Shown here piece after piece: positions 11,563-21,793 of a stretch of DNA of 64,000 bases. The stretch's first letter is position 1. Each line of letters begins with the position of its first letter. The stretch covers positions 129,256,532 through 129,320,531 of the forward strand of contig NC_055996.1 of NCBI RefSeq assembly GCF_018446385.1, in the 5' to 3' direction. The notes beneath the pieces were generated by a model. The model was given only the letters and a program-made list of their open reading frames with translations, had not been told where the DNA came from and ran no database searches. The stretch comes from Zingiber officinale. Taxonomy: Eukaryota > Streptophyta > Magnoliopsida > Zingiberales > Zingiberaceae. Made by a program: the position numbers and the translations under genes.

Positions 11563-13353
11563 ATGCAATTCCAAGATGGGCTTGGATTTGACACAAGGGT
11601 GGCTCCACCATACACTTCTACGAGTTTCGATTCTTGGAAATCAAGAATCGAAAATTTTCTTATGATGGAGATAGAGCAATGGTTTGCTCTAATGGAAGGC
11701 TTCAAGGCTCCAAGAAGTTCAAAGGGCAAAGTTCTAAAGAAAAGCAAATGGAGCCCGGAGCAAGTCCAAAGGTGCGAGGCAAATGACAAAGTGACCAAGC
11801 TTTTGGTCAATTTATTGCCAAGCACCATCCTTTGCAAAATTGGAGAGTTTGAAGATGCAAAGGAGCTATGGAGCAAATTGGCCAAGCTTCATGAAGAGAT
11901 CCCCTCCACTGTACAAGATCATGAAGAATCCAGAGAGGGTGACTCTTTGGAGCAAGACCAAGAGGAGGACTCCGAGGTTGAGAGATGCTCAACCTCCGAA
12001 GAAGAGGAAATCCAAGAAGCTTCATCCTCAAGGGAATGCAACGAAGGGAACAAGGAGGGAGCATACTCCTTGTTTCATATTCAAGATGATGAAGCCTCCA
12101 CCTCTAGGATGGAGGGGGAGCAATCCTTGGTGACGTCGGATCAAGAAGAAGGAGAAGTTTCTACATCCGGGTCAAGAGACGAAGAGGAGGAAGAAGATTC
12201 TACCTCCACAAGTCAAGAAAAATCAAATGGAGGAGAATCAAGGTCTGATCAAGAGGAAGCTTCTACCTCCGGATCCAAAGGAAAAGATGCCACCCCTACA
12301 AGCAAAGGTATAAATATTTCAATTAATAATAAAAATCATATTATATGCTTTGAGTGTAGGGAACATGGGCACTACAAGAGCAAGTGCCCTAAATTGGCCA
12401 AGAAGAAGGGCCAAGTGGCACAAAAAGGCAAGGTGAAGCCCAAGGAGATCATCCCCAACATAAAGAAGAGCAAGGAGCATATTATATGCTTCTCTTGCAA
12501 TCAAAAGGGGCATTACCGAAGTCAATGCCCCAAGGGGAAGAAGGTGGTCAAGGCTCAAGGAGGCACTAGTCAAGGGGGAGCCTCCAAGGTAAAGAAGAAG
12601 GTATCTTTTATTGAGCCTACCTCTTTACATTATGGTAAAAAGCATGATAGTTCTAATTTTTATCATTTTAATGCGATTTACCATAAGAATAGGAAGCATG
12701 AGGGCTTTAAGGAAAAGCATGTGGCTCTACATGCCAAAACTACTACACCTAAGACTAGGAATGTAGGTAAAAGTCTAGGCAAGAACTCTAAGGATTGTAG
12801 CTACAAGCCTAGAAACAAAAATGCTCATGGACTTAATGGAAAACCCAAAACTAAGGACTTAGTGATGGAAAATCAAGTCTTGAGGTCAAGACTTGATAAA
12901 ATGGAAAAGACCCTAAGAATGATGGAAAATATCTTATTAGGCCAAAATGAGCATAGCCTAGGTCTAGGAGCACAAAGGTCATCCAATGGTCATAGAGGTT
13001 TGGGATACAAACCCAAAGCTAAAAAGGATGTGCCTAGTTATCATAGGGTTCCATATAGCTATGAAACAAACCCTAAGTCTAGAGGTCAAGTCCAAGATAC
13101 AAGGGAAGATATCCCTAGAAGTATCTTTGCAACCAAAGTGACTAAGACTTCTAAGAAGTCTAAGAAAGTCACTAACAAGGTCACAAGAGAGGCTATCCCT
13201 AGAGTTGACCTAGAAAATGTGACCAAGGCTTCTAAGAAACTCAACAAGGTTACTAGGAAGGTATCTAGGGAAGTTATCCCTAGTGAGTACCTAGAGCATC
13301 CAAGGAGCACCAATAGGTGTTGGGTTCCTAGGAGCATCTTCTCTACCCCATAG
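11563..13353 (+). CDS. Gag protein of element D with two zinc knuckles
   Basis: Intact ORF of about 596 residues from the chosen start; the frame is open further upstream, with another ATG at 11506. The start at 11563 gives MQFQDGLGF..., which aligns best with the gag start of the left-hand element (MALQEGYSTARPPLFTG) and with other plant copia Gags. An N-terminal gag domain (FDSWKSRIENFLM, later ELWSKLAKLHEE) is followed by a long acidic Ser/Glu-rich region. Two CCHC knuckles come next, CFECREHGHYKSKC and CFSCNQKGHYRSQC. A basic tail carries Lys/Thr-rich repeats ending near RCWVPRSIFSTP. Gag would form the particle and bind element RNA. There is no pol downstream, so replication would depend on another element. 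This is the only long intact element gene in the window. Confidence 0.85.
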   Translation: MQFQDGLGFDTRVAPPYTSTSFDSWKSRIENFLMMEIEQWFALMEGFKAPRSSKGKVLKKSKWSPEQVQRCEANDKVTKLLVNLLPSTILCKIGEFEDAKELWSKLAKLHEEIPSTVQDHEESREGDSLEQDQEEDSEVERCSTSEEEEIQEASSSRECNEGNKEGAYSLFHIQDDEASTSRMEGEQSLVTSDQEEGEVSTSGSRDEEEEEDSTSTSQEKSNGGESRSDQEEASTSGSKGKDATPTSKGINISINNKNHIICFECREHGHYKSKCPKLAKKKGQVAQKGKVKPKEIIPNIKKSKEHIICFSCNQKGHYRSQCPKGKKVVKAQGGTSQGGASKVKKKVSFIEPTSLHYGKKHDSSNFYHFNAIYHKNRKHEGFKEKHVALHAKTTTPKTRNVGKSLGKNSKDCSYKPRNKNAHGLNGKPKTKDLVMENQVLRSRLDKMEKTLRMMENILLGQNEHSLGLGAQRSSNGHRGLGYKPKAKKDVPSYHRVPYSYETNPKSRGQVQDTREDIPRSIFATKVTKTSKKSKKVTNKVTREAIPRVDLENVTKASKKLNKVTRKVSREVIPSEYLEHPRSTNRCWVPRSIFSTP

Positions 13354-15792
13354 ATGGGTTAGAGAGTGTCAACTCCGATTAGAAGGGTAGTTAACCCAAC
13401 TTTGAGGAAATTGACACTCAAGGAGCATTTTCAAGGTTTTTGTTAACCTTTGAAAATGAAATGGAATTATTATTTACTCCTTGAAAGAGTAAAATGTGCC
13501 TAATGGTGGAAAATTGATTTTATCTTAAAAAGGCATAAATTGGGAAAACCTAGAGAAATACCAAGTTGGGATTTTGGTATTCTCTTATAAATTTTAAGGC
13601 ACTCCGGGCCTTGATTTATGTGATTACTCTTGAGGAAAAATGGAATATGCCAACATTTAAGGATAAGCTTAATTTCAATTGGCATAAATTAATCAAGAGA
13701 ATTAGAAATGCCCATTTAGGTTTTGGCACTCTCTTGAAGCACTTTGGGCAATCTAGGGTTTAAGTTTTAGGATTAGCTAAGATTAACGATACTTAGATAG
13801 GTAATCTAGGTATATTTTATTTATGCTAAACCTTGCCATGATTGTTTGCTCATAATATGCCATGACATCATATTTTATCTTATTTGTATTTTGCATTCAT
13901 GACTTATCATGAAAAATACAAAAATACCATGTCATGCCATACATACATCATGTAGTTATAGGAATCTTTCTTTTGAAAGCTATTTTATTTTGATGTATGC
14001 CATAACATTATCATGCATTATGTTTATTTCCTTAAAAATTAAGGACATATGACATTAGTTAAACAAGTGGCATTTGGTTACAACAAGTAGAATAAACAAG
14101 TGACATTTGTTTAACAAGTAAATCAACAAGTAACATCCTTTGTGGATGTCTACCTCTCAAAATGCCTAGATAGATATGCATGATCCCTAGAATAGGGCAA
14201 AACCAAAATCTTACATCTCACAAAGACCTATAAGATGACTTGTATGTGTTTCAGTGCACATTAGATACAAGTGAGATGTTAGGATGATGAACAAAACTCA
14301 AGATGTTGATTTAGTGCATTCTTTTGAGTTTTAAGTTCATCAAAACACATAGTTATGTGTTTTCCCATCATTGGGAAAGTTAATGTACAAGTCATGTGCA
14401 TTATGCCCAAGGAACATGATGGGATATTGGTTTTGAAAATGTTTTTTAAATGTTTTTGGAAAACTTTGGTGAAGGCTATCTTTTGATAGTAATCACCATT
14501 GAATAGTTAGACACAAACTTGAAGAAAACGCTAAAGTTTTTGCAAGTTTTCAAGTTTGTGTCAATCTTTGAAAATATAAAGTATTTTCATAGAAAGCTAT
14601 TTTTCCATGATTAAGTATGCCCTAAATAATGTCTACACGAAATTTCATGATTTTTGGATTTTTGTAGAATTTTCTAGGGATTTCTGAAGTTGACTGAAAT
14701 GGAATTTCAGCAACTATCAGAACTCCGATCGATCAATGGATCGATTGGAGTTCCTGAATCGATCCGTGGATCGACTCAGAAGGTAAATCTCGCGAGCAGA
14801 AGCTCGCTGGATCGATCAGTGGATCGATCCACACATACTGAATCGATCAGTGGATCGATTCAGTTGGTTTAATCGATTGGATCCCAACTCCAATCGATCC
14901 AAGTTGCTGATTTTGGCTGGGAAGGCCTGATTTCAGCATCTTTGAACCATGGTTAGTCTATGTAACCATTCCAAACCCTTAAAATACATTTGTATACATA
15001 AAAAGGGTGTTTTCGTGTTGAAAACAAAGATGGAATGGTTAAGGAAGACTTCATTGAAGTTTAGGTTGATGTTTGTTTCAAATTTTGAACATTTGAACCT
15101 CAAAACTTCTAAATTTGGGTTTCCTAAAGGTTTAGGGATTCCAAGTCATTGTTGGTGCAATGACAGAAGTTACCACTATGTCTTTAGGGGGAGGGACTCT
15201 TTAAAGGCATGAAAATTATTTTTCATGAACCTTGGAAGGTGGTTAACCTTCTTTAAAGAAAATGCTCATGGACGAGCTTTTGAACTTGAAATGGGGAGTG
15301 GATATCCTCATTATTTCAAGTGGAAACTCAAGTGGTTAGAAAATGCTCAAGGTTGGGTATTTGTCTACATTGAGGGAGAAGTTAAGGATAAATGAAGGGT
15401 ATGGGACCTTCATTGTCGTGTTGATCACAACGAGTGATGTTGTGAACAACGATGAGCAACTCTTCAGGGGGAGAGTTGTCAACAAATGGATTTGTTGATG
15501 TATACCCAAAATTGGGGCATGGGTTGATGTGTGCCCAAAGATGGGTTGATGTGTTTTATCAGTAGGGGGTTTGATGTGTGCCAATAGGGGGAGAATGAAA
15601 GGACTTGTGAATGGGAGTAAGTTAGGCTTTCATTACCTAGAGGGAGTTTGCCCTCTTAGGGGGAGAATGAAGAGTCTAACTTATGTGTTCATTACCTAGT
15701 GGCATGAAGAATGAGGCTATGGGATTAGCTTAACTTACATGTGGTATTGTAAGTGTTATTGTGGTATTGTCAAACATCAAAAAGGGGGAGAT
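13354..15792 (+). other. Non-coding internal region of element D
   Basis: 2.4 kb between the gag stop and the 3' LTR. I see no pol motif in any frame. It is AT-rich with internal similarity, for example GGCATAAATT at two places near 13530 and 13680. A cluster of ATCGAT palindromes lies at about 14726-14905. The last 600 bp carries repeated AGGGGGAG tracts. It may be a decayed or replaced pol region; the sequence alone does not decide. Confidence 0.6.
15186..15790 (+). promoter_or_regulatory. Multiple polypurine tracts AGGGGGAG
   Basis: AGGGGGAG occurs at 15186-15193, 15466-15473, 15586-15593, 15658-15665 and 15783-15790. The last is next to the 3' LTR and is the expected plus-strand primer. 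Repeated tracts of this form between pol and the 3' LTR are, from memory, characteristic of Sireviruses. Confidence 0.75.
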
Positions 15793-17258
15793 TGTTGGTG
15801 CAACATCCCTCAGGTCAAGGTTGACCTGGTTGACCAAGCTGAGTCTTGGTTTGAGTTTAGATGTTTGACAATAAGATATTGATTGAAGAAGAGTCAAGTA
15901 GGTCAAGGGAGTGACCGGATACTTGACTGGGAAGTCCTAGTGAGTGAAGCTAGGCAGATGGAAAGTCCTAGTGAGTGAAGCTAGGCAGATGGAAAGTCCT
16001 AGTGAGTGAAGCTAGGCAGATGGAAAACCCTAGTGAGTGAAACTAGGTGAAAGTCCTAGTGAGTGAAGCTAGGCAGATGGAAAGTCCTAGTGAGTGAAGC
16101 TAGGCAGATGGAAAACCCTAGTGAGTGAAACTAGGTGAAAGTCCTGGTGAGTGAAGCCAGGCAAGGAAAAATCCAGATGGATCAAAGATGATCGGACATC
16201 TGGTGTTGGGAAGTCCAAGTAGGTCAAAGGATTGACTGGATACTTGGCATGAGGAAATCCAGATGGGTCAAGGTTGACCAGACATCTGGTGGAAGTCCAA
16301 GTAGGTCAAGGGAGTGACCGGATACTTGGCACGACTAGAAAAGTCCAAGTGGGTCAAAGGGATTGACCAGACACTTGGTGGGAAGTCCTAGCAGGTCAAA
16401 GGAGTGACCAGATGCTAGGCATGATGTACCAACAGGTCAAGAATGACCGGATGTTGGTTTGGGAGTCTTGGAACTTGGTGTTGGGCAAAACCAAGTCTGG
16501 ATCGATCGAGGATCGATCCGGGCTGAATCGATCGAGCTTTTCCGGTGAGCGAAGCCTCGGATCGATCCGTGGATCGATCAGATGTCCCAATCGATCGGTG
16601 GATCGATTGGGGCCTGGTCGCGCGATAAGCGCCGGATCGATCCATGGATCGATCCGCGTTTTGTAGTACAGAGGCGCTCTGGATCGATCCGTGAATCAAT
16701 CCAAAGCCTCCCCGATCGATTGGGAACATTCGAATCGATCGGGATCCGACCGTTGGCGTCGATAAAGGCCGCAGGCGCACGATTCCTTCGGAAGCTCTTC
16801 ACCGATTTACTCCAGATCTCTCGCCAACTTCTCCACAGCGCTCTCAAAGATCAGATCGCCAGTTCTTGAAGGATCTTGGAAGCTTTCCAAGTCAAGAGGC
16901 GGATCAAAGGCAAGAAGAGAAGCTAGGGTTAGGGTTTTCTGTACTCATTGTAAGCTTTGCGCTTGTATTTTGTTTCCCTTTCCTTTCTTCTTGTACTGAG
17001 AGTCTTGTAGGGCTTCTCCGCCCTCGGTAGTTACCGAAAAGGAGTGTTTTCATAGTGAAGGGTGCGTGCGTGGTGTGGATCCTTGGATTAGTCACCTCTT
17101 GTGAGGTGGATACCAAGTAAACCAACCTTGTTAGCGTTGTGTGATTGTTTCTGTTATTTTCCGCTGCATATCCTTGAAGAAACAAGCAACGCCGAGCAAC
17201 GAGCGAGCAACGAGCTATTCCCCCCCCCCCCCCCCTCTAGCTACTTTTGGTCCTAACA
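15793..17258 (+). repeat. 3' LTR of element D
   Basis: 1,466 bp, nearly identical to the 5' LTR over the inverted-repeat array and the 3' part. Differences cluster in the ATCGAT block (about 16485-16690), where short indels and substitutions are dense. The C-run near 17220-17235 is about twice as long as in the 5' LTR. Confidence 0.9.
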
Positions 17259-18472
17259 CACACAACGTCCGAGGTTAGAAGAGGAATACGGTAGAAGATC
17301 AAGAGGTCTTTCTAAAAGGTATAACTAGTAATTTTTCTTTCCGCATCATACTAGTTATTTTTGGAAATAATACCAAATACAAGAGGCTTACGATTCTAGT
17401 ATTTCGAATATATTTTTCGATGTTGTGTTCTTTTGTTTTATTTTTCCTTGTGATTTGATTGTTCTTTTCGGTTAACCTAAAGTTATTTTAGGAAATTAAA
17501 TATTAGCTTTCCATAAGAGGTTTTGTCTAGTCGGTGGTGGTTGCTCCCATATCCAAGAAGGTCATGTGCCTCGCCACGTCAGTACTGGGAACCAATTATG
17601 GAAATTAATATTTAATGGAATTAATAACTTAAGGTGACTTGGGTCGAACGTGTTAAGTTTCGCAGGAGATCCAAGTCAAAACCTAAAAGAACAAATAGAT
17701 TAAGTTTTGGATCAAACGTGTTAAGTTTCGCAGGCGATCCAAAATTTAATTTAAAAGAACACATGGTAGCTAGGAAAAGGTTCAGACCTTTGTACAAAAT
17801 TTTTGTACAGTGGAACTTCTAGGTTTTCCGAGTAGCAACCAACAAAATCTTGCTTGTGCTTATCCCTTTGGATCAGTTGACTGAACCCCTCGGTCAATGC
17901 TTTACTTTTCTGTATAAAGTTAGCACAGAAACAATGCAAATGATGATCCTGCAAAACAGAGTTAGACAATAGATAATAGAGATGCATAAATTTATATGAC
18001 AGTCATGCCCATCTTGAACTCAATTTAGAAACCTCTGTTGGTTTCTTCAGTTAGATCGTTGCTTAAGGTTTATCCTAATTAGGATACGACCTCACTACTC
18101 CACTCTAAGGGTGCATTTGGTTGGGGGGTATCCTTGATGACATTTGTTATCTATCCAAGATTATCAATAAAAATCTTGTTTGGTTTAGGTAATCGACGAT
18201 TCCCGAATAATGATTCATATCCGATACGTCAACAAAAGGGGCATGCAATCTGAAATTGAAAATTTTCGAAAAAGTGAGATTTTTCTTGATTCTGGGGTTA
18301 ACGAAATTTTTTAGCTAAAAATATCCTCCGATATTTATACTTTGGTAAAAAATACCTCTAAATTTTTTATTAAAAAAATTATTTTAAATTATAAAAATTA
18401 AATAAAAAATAAAAATATGTGATATTTTATTTTTAAAATAAATTTGTATTTTTGAATATATATATATATATA

Positions 18473-19376
18473 TGAGAGGGGTCCACCCCGCTACCCAAGT
18501 GGAGGTCAAAGTCAAGGCAGTCAACGCACGGATAGCATTGGCCGATCGGGCGAAGCGTGCCTCGACCGGGGGGAAGACCCCGATCTGCCACCGCCTTCGA
18601 CACGGGGAGGAGTCAAACGACCGACGCTCGAATGATTATTGGACGCCGAACGGAGGAGGAAACGAGGTGCAGAAGCTGGGCCGAGCGGCTACCCCGCTCA
18701 GCCAGACAGGAAAGCTCTACATTAGCAGAGTTCAACTTTGGCCGAGCGGGTACCTCGCTCGGCCTGACAGCATGTCTCGGTAGTGGCAAAGTGGACATTC
18801 GGTCGAGCGGACATACGTGCAGGAATAGCGAGGTTCTGGCCGACCGGACAACCCACCAAAGTGGCTAAATTTCGCCCGAGCGGCCAACCCGCTCGGCCTA
18901 GCAATACACTCCCTCTGATATCCAGCGACATCCTTTTGGGAGTTAGTGCCGCCGACGTCGGGCATGGACAGTCAGAAGATCGTACGGCGGAAGCTTCCAC
19001 TATCACTTCAGAGATATGCTCGGCCCGTTACGGTACTGTGTCAGGGACACTTTAATGACATGTCTTTTCAAGAAATACTTTGGGAAGTGTGCTCGCCTTG
19101 GGGAGCGTGCACGTACGCTACAAGAGCTCTATATAAAGGAGAGTCCAAGCATCGGCGGAGGTATGCGATATTCACTATTTGCGTTAGTCTTCTTGTTGCT
19201 TCATCTTATACTTCATCGTCGATGACGGACTTGAGCATACGACGGCCAACACGGGGGGACCCCTTCCATGGCTCGACAGTGACGTAGTTTGTATTGCAGG
19301 TCCGAGTGGAGTCTACAGGTAGTCAATGGTAGCGTCACATCCTAACATTCCATCTTATCGACTTTCGGACAGAACA
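18473..19376 (+). repeat. GC-rich solo LTR, probably Ty3/gypsy
   Basis: A 904-bp GC-rich block sharply bounded by AT-rich DNA. It starts TGAGAGGGGTCC and ends GGACAGAACA, with flanks ATATA and ATAAA (four of five bases match). TATATAAAG at 19130-19138 fits an LTR TATA box. Three palindromes of the form GCCGAGCGG...CCGCTCGGC occur in its first half (about 18675-18900). No internal element region adjoins, so it is best read as a solo LTR. The ORFs inside it are not supported as genes. Confidence 0.6.
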
Positions 19377-19699
19377 ATAAATATATATATATATAACGTA
19401 ATGTGTAAAGAAAAAAAAATGTAAAGTTAAATAAAAAACAAGAGTGAAAAAAAACGTAAGATTCCATGAGAAAAAAACGTAAAGTAAAATAAGTTTTAAA
19501 AAGAGAAAATATTACAGTAGAAAAATATATAATGGAAAAAGAAAAAAATTTGTAAAAGTTAAAAAAAACATAAATTTTAATAATAATAATAATAATAATA
19601 ATAATTGATTTGGTAATGAAGGATAATACAATAAAATATTAAATTAGATTATATATTAAAATTTTTAAATAAATAAATTTTTATTGTATTACCTAGGTT

Positions 19700-20208
19700 T
19701 AGGGATATAAATGAATTAAGCCGTTCATGAGTTATTTGAAACTCGATTTAATAAAAGTTCGTTTGAACTCGTTTAATGATGCTCGTTAAGATAAAGAAAC
19801 TAAGCTTAAGCTTCACAATACTTCGCTCATTAGCTCGTGAACATGTTCGTTAGTAAGCTCATGAATCAACTTTTAAATAAAAAAATAATAGTTTGGATGT
19901 TGAATTTATATATTTTACACTATAATTATAAAAAATATAGATAAATATATTAAAATTATTTATTAGAATAAAATTATAAATTTAAATAAGAATATTATAG
20001 TTTTTTGCTAAATATATAATTTAGTTTTTATTAAATATTTAAATTTATAATTTATATTTATTAAGTTCGTTTAGGTTCGATAAAAGCTCGAATAAGTTAG
20101 TGAGTTATAAATATATTCGTTAAATAAAGCTAAAGCTCGGTTATATTATAAACGAGTCAAACTCAAATATTTAAGAGTTCGGCTTGACTCGGCTCGATTA
20201 CACCCCTA
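19700..20208. mobile_element. Small non-autonomous hAT-like element, older copy
   Basis: Starts TAGGGATATAAATGA and ends TTACACCCCTA. The sides carry CCTAGGTT (19692-19699) and CCTAGGTC (20209-20216), a 7/8 match for an 8-bp duplication. The interior is AT-rich with repeated CTCG/GTTCG motifs at both ends and no ORF. It belongs to the same family as 63216-63706 and is more diverged. Confidence 0.6.
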
Positions 20209-20900
20209 CCTAGGTCGAACCAAATAATATTATGTTATATTTTATTTCCCATAACCAAGGTTATACACGATGACTTGAACAAACGCACAAGAGTTTATCT
20301 CAACTTACCTGTCAAACATGGACTTTCACTAGTCTTGCTTAACATCTAATTAATCTGACCGACTAAGATTTTCTTGTAACACTAAGTTAGTATAAAGAGA
20401 TATAGTAAAGTAAAACAGAGTTAGCAGTATTCAAGATTTGTTAGTTCGGTCGACTGCAAGCGATTGACCGAAAATTTATCGGTCACATTTGCTTAGACTT
20501 TGCTTTTCCAAAAGTTTCCATTACCTAAGATTACCTTCCCTAGAAGTTTTTTTTTTTTTTTTTTTTTTGCCAAAATTGATCATCTTGACTTGCTTGGGCT
20601 TACTAGTAATTTGGTAGATTACTCACCCTTTCTTAATCTCCAATTATGACTTTTTACTTGCCTAATTTTAATTAGGACTTTTCTTTATCTAATCATAGTT
20701 AAAATTTTCTTTTAGCTAATTGTAGTTAACAATTTTCTTTATTTAACTGTAGTTAAGATTCTAATTATAATTAGGACTTTCTTTTAAAATTAATCACTCG
20801 TAGACTTCTTATCTTATTAATCTCTATTAATATATTATTAAATATATATCAAAACTCTGAACATCGATTGCTCTCACAATAATAACTACACAGAAACAAA

Positions 20901-21785
20901 AAATTATACAGAAACAAAAAGTTATACATAAAACAAAATTAATAAATTATTATAACGATCATGATACAACAACTAAAAGTACCTATTATAATAAGTATTT
21001 AATAGTTACAACCTTTATGACTGCACCACACGTGGGCCAGTTTACCCTATTAATTAAAGTTAATATGGTCAAGTGTTAGGTAACTCTGTTGGTTGGATGC
21101 AGAAGATTATCCTTGGCAATACCAATTTACACCGTGCACTGTCTACGCCTTAGGGAATCTAGTTGGGCAAATAATGACAGGAACTGACCCACGTCTGACC
21201 TAAATCGAATTAACGGTTTTGAAAACAGAATGAATCAATTCTTCTGCCATTGTAACTCCTCTATGCTGGGGTTGTTTGTTTGCACTGTGCTCCCTGCCTT
21301 CTCTTTGTCACTACACTACACTACACTTTCAAACCTAAAAAAGCATCCGGAAACAGAAGCAAACTTCGCAGCAAGGAAATAGATCAGGACTCGACTAACT
21401 GACTTGGTAAATCGATAGATTAAAACAATTTACGTCTCGTATGTATTTCTAATGTAGGTCTCTAGTTTCGACGACTCTAGGTTTAGACCTTGCGAACATT
21501 CACTAATCACTCAAATCTGTCTGGTATAGATAACCTAAGTATTAGGATCATCAACTCCACCGACAGACAAAAACTAAAGAAGAGTCCCAACACAATGATT
21601 TTCCTTCCTTGGAAAATGAGCAAACTTTTAAATGATTTGAATGACAGAGAACTACTGTTCCTCATTCATTCCTATTCCATCCATGGTTTAAGTGACTAGT
21701 TCCAAAGTCCAAACTCACCGTTGTATTTAATCATGGAGCTAGCAATTGAAGAGGTCCACTTACAGCACTGATCCAGAGAAAGTAA
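20901..21785. other. No recognisable gene
   Basis: AT-rich to mixed sequence without repeats I can place. A 69-codon frame at 21490-21699 has no recognisable domain and no supporting context. A CACTACACTACACTACAC run at about 21312-21329 is a simple repeat. Confidence 0.4.
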
Positions 21786-21793
21786 CCTAACAG

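Larger units (their letters stand above)
9982..17258 (+). mobile_element. Element D: complete gag-only sirevirus-like LTR retrotransposon
   Basis: A complete 7,277-bp element flanked by the duplication CACAC (9977-9981 and 17259-17263), with near-identical LTRs (9982-11430 and 15793-17258), a primer site and a polypurine tract. The internal 4.4 kb holds one intact gag ORF and no protease, integrase, reverse transcriptase or RNase H. It therefore has the TR-GAG type of organisation and would need proteins from a partner element. Five AGGGGGAG motifs before the 3' LTR are, to my knowledge, a hallmark of Sireviruses. The similar LTR ends suggest that the left-hand element at 1-3131 belongs to a related lineage. 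Confidence 0.9.
3132..17844 (+). mobile_element. Ty1/copia element A, lacking its 5' LTR in the window and interrupted by D
   Basis: Leader, gag-pol, polypurine tract and 3' LTR are present and match copia B (38818-48803) along their length. The left edge at 3132 is the insertion point of the minus-strand element, so A's 5' LTR and primer site lie beyond the window or are lost. Element D (9982-17258) sits in the 3' LTR. Without D and its 5-bp duplication the 3' LTR is about 2.41 kb, matching the 2.42-kb LTR of B. The 3' end is CAACCAACA at 17844. Confidence 0.88.
8153..17844 (+). repeat. 3' LTR of copia A, split by element D
   Basis: The LTR occupies 8153-9981 and 17264-17844; bases 9982-17263 are element D plus one copy of its target duplication. 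It starts TGTTGGAGTGTATACTG after the polypurine stretch AAGTGGGAGAT and ends CAACCAACA. Near the 3' end it holds a duplicated segment containing AACGTGTTAAGTTTCGCAGG and an inverted motif TGTACAAAATTTTTGTACA. It aligns with both LTRs of B and with the solo LTRs at 53529-58382 and 55281-57687. Confidence 0.88.
18114..20287. mobile_element. Possible TIR-type insertion carrying a solo LTR and a small hAT-like element
   Basis: The sequence between the two halves of the decayed LTR begins GGTGCATTTGGTT and ends with the reverse complement of GTGCGTTTGTTC, an imperfect terminal inverted repeat. Possible 3-bp flanks AAG are present on both sides. The interior is very AT-rich apart from the solo LTR at 18473-19376. 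It holds no transposase. The class is undecided. Confidence 0.35.
17845..20900 (-). repeat. Decayed LTR-like sequence related to the left-hand element, interrupted
   Basis: Segments at about 17930-18110 and 20290-20850 show weak similarity, in the same order, to the LTR at 2560-3060. Shared features are the CCTGCAAAACA start, a GACAGTC motif, AGGATACGACCTCACTACTCCACTC against GCGTCCTCACCTACTCCACTC, a GACCGACT stretch and then AATTAGGACTTT against CAACTAGGACTTT. The middle (about 18114-20287) is a later insertion. Similarity was judged by eye, and the ends are not defined. Confidence 0.4.

Noticed and set aside
18472..19287. Several ORFs of 60-113 codons in the GC-rich block
   Set aside because: They overlap in all frames and lie in a solo LTR; no domain is seen.
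21490..21699. 69-codon ORF upstream of the hAT element
   Set aside because: No recognisable motif, ordinary length for chance, no supporting context.
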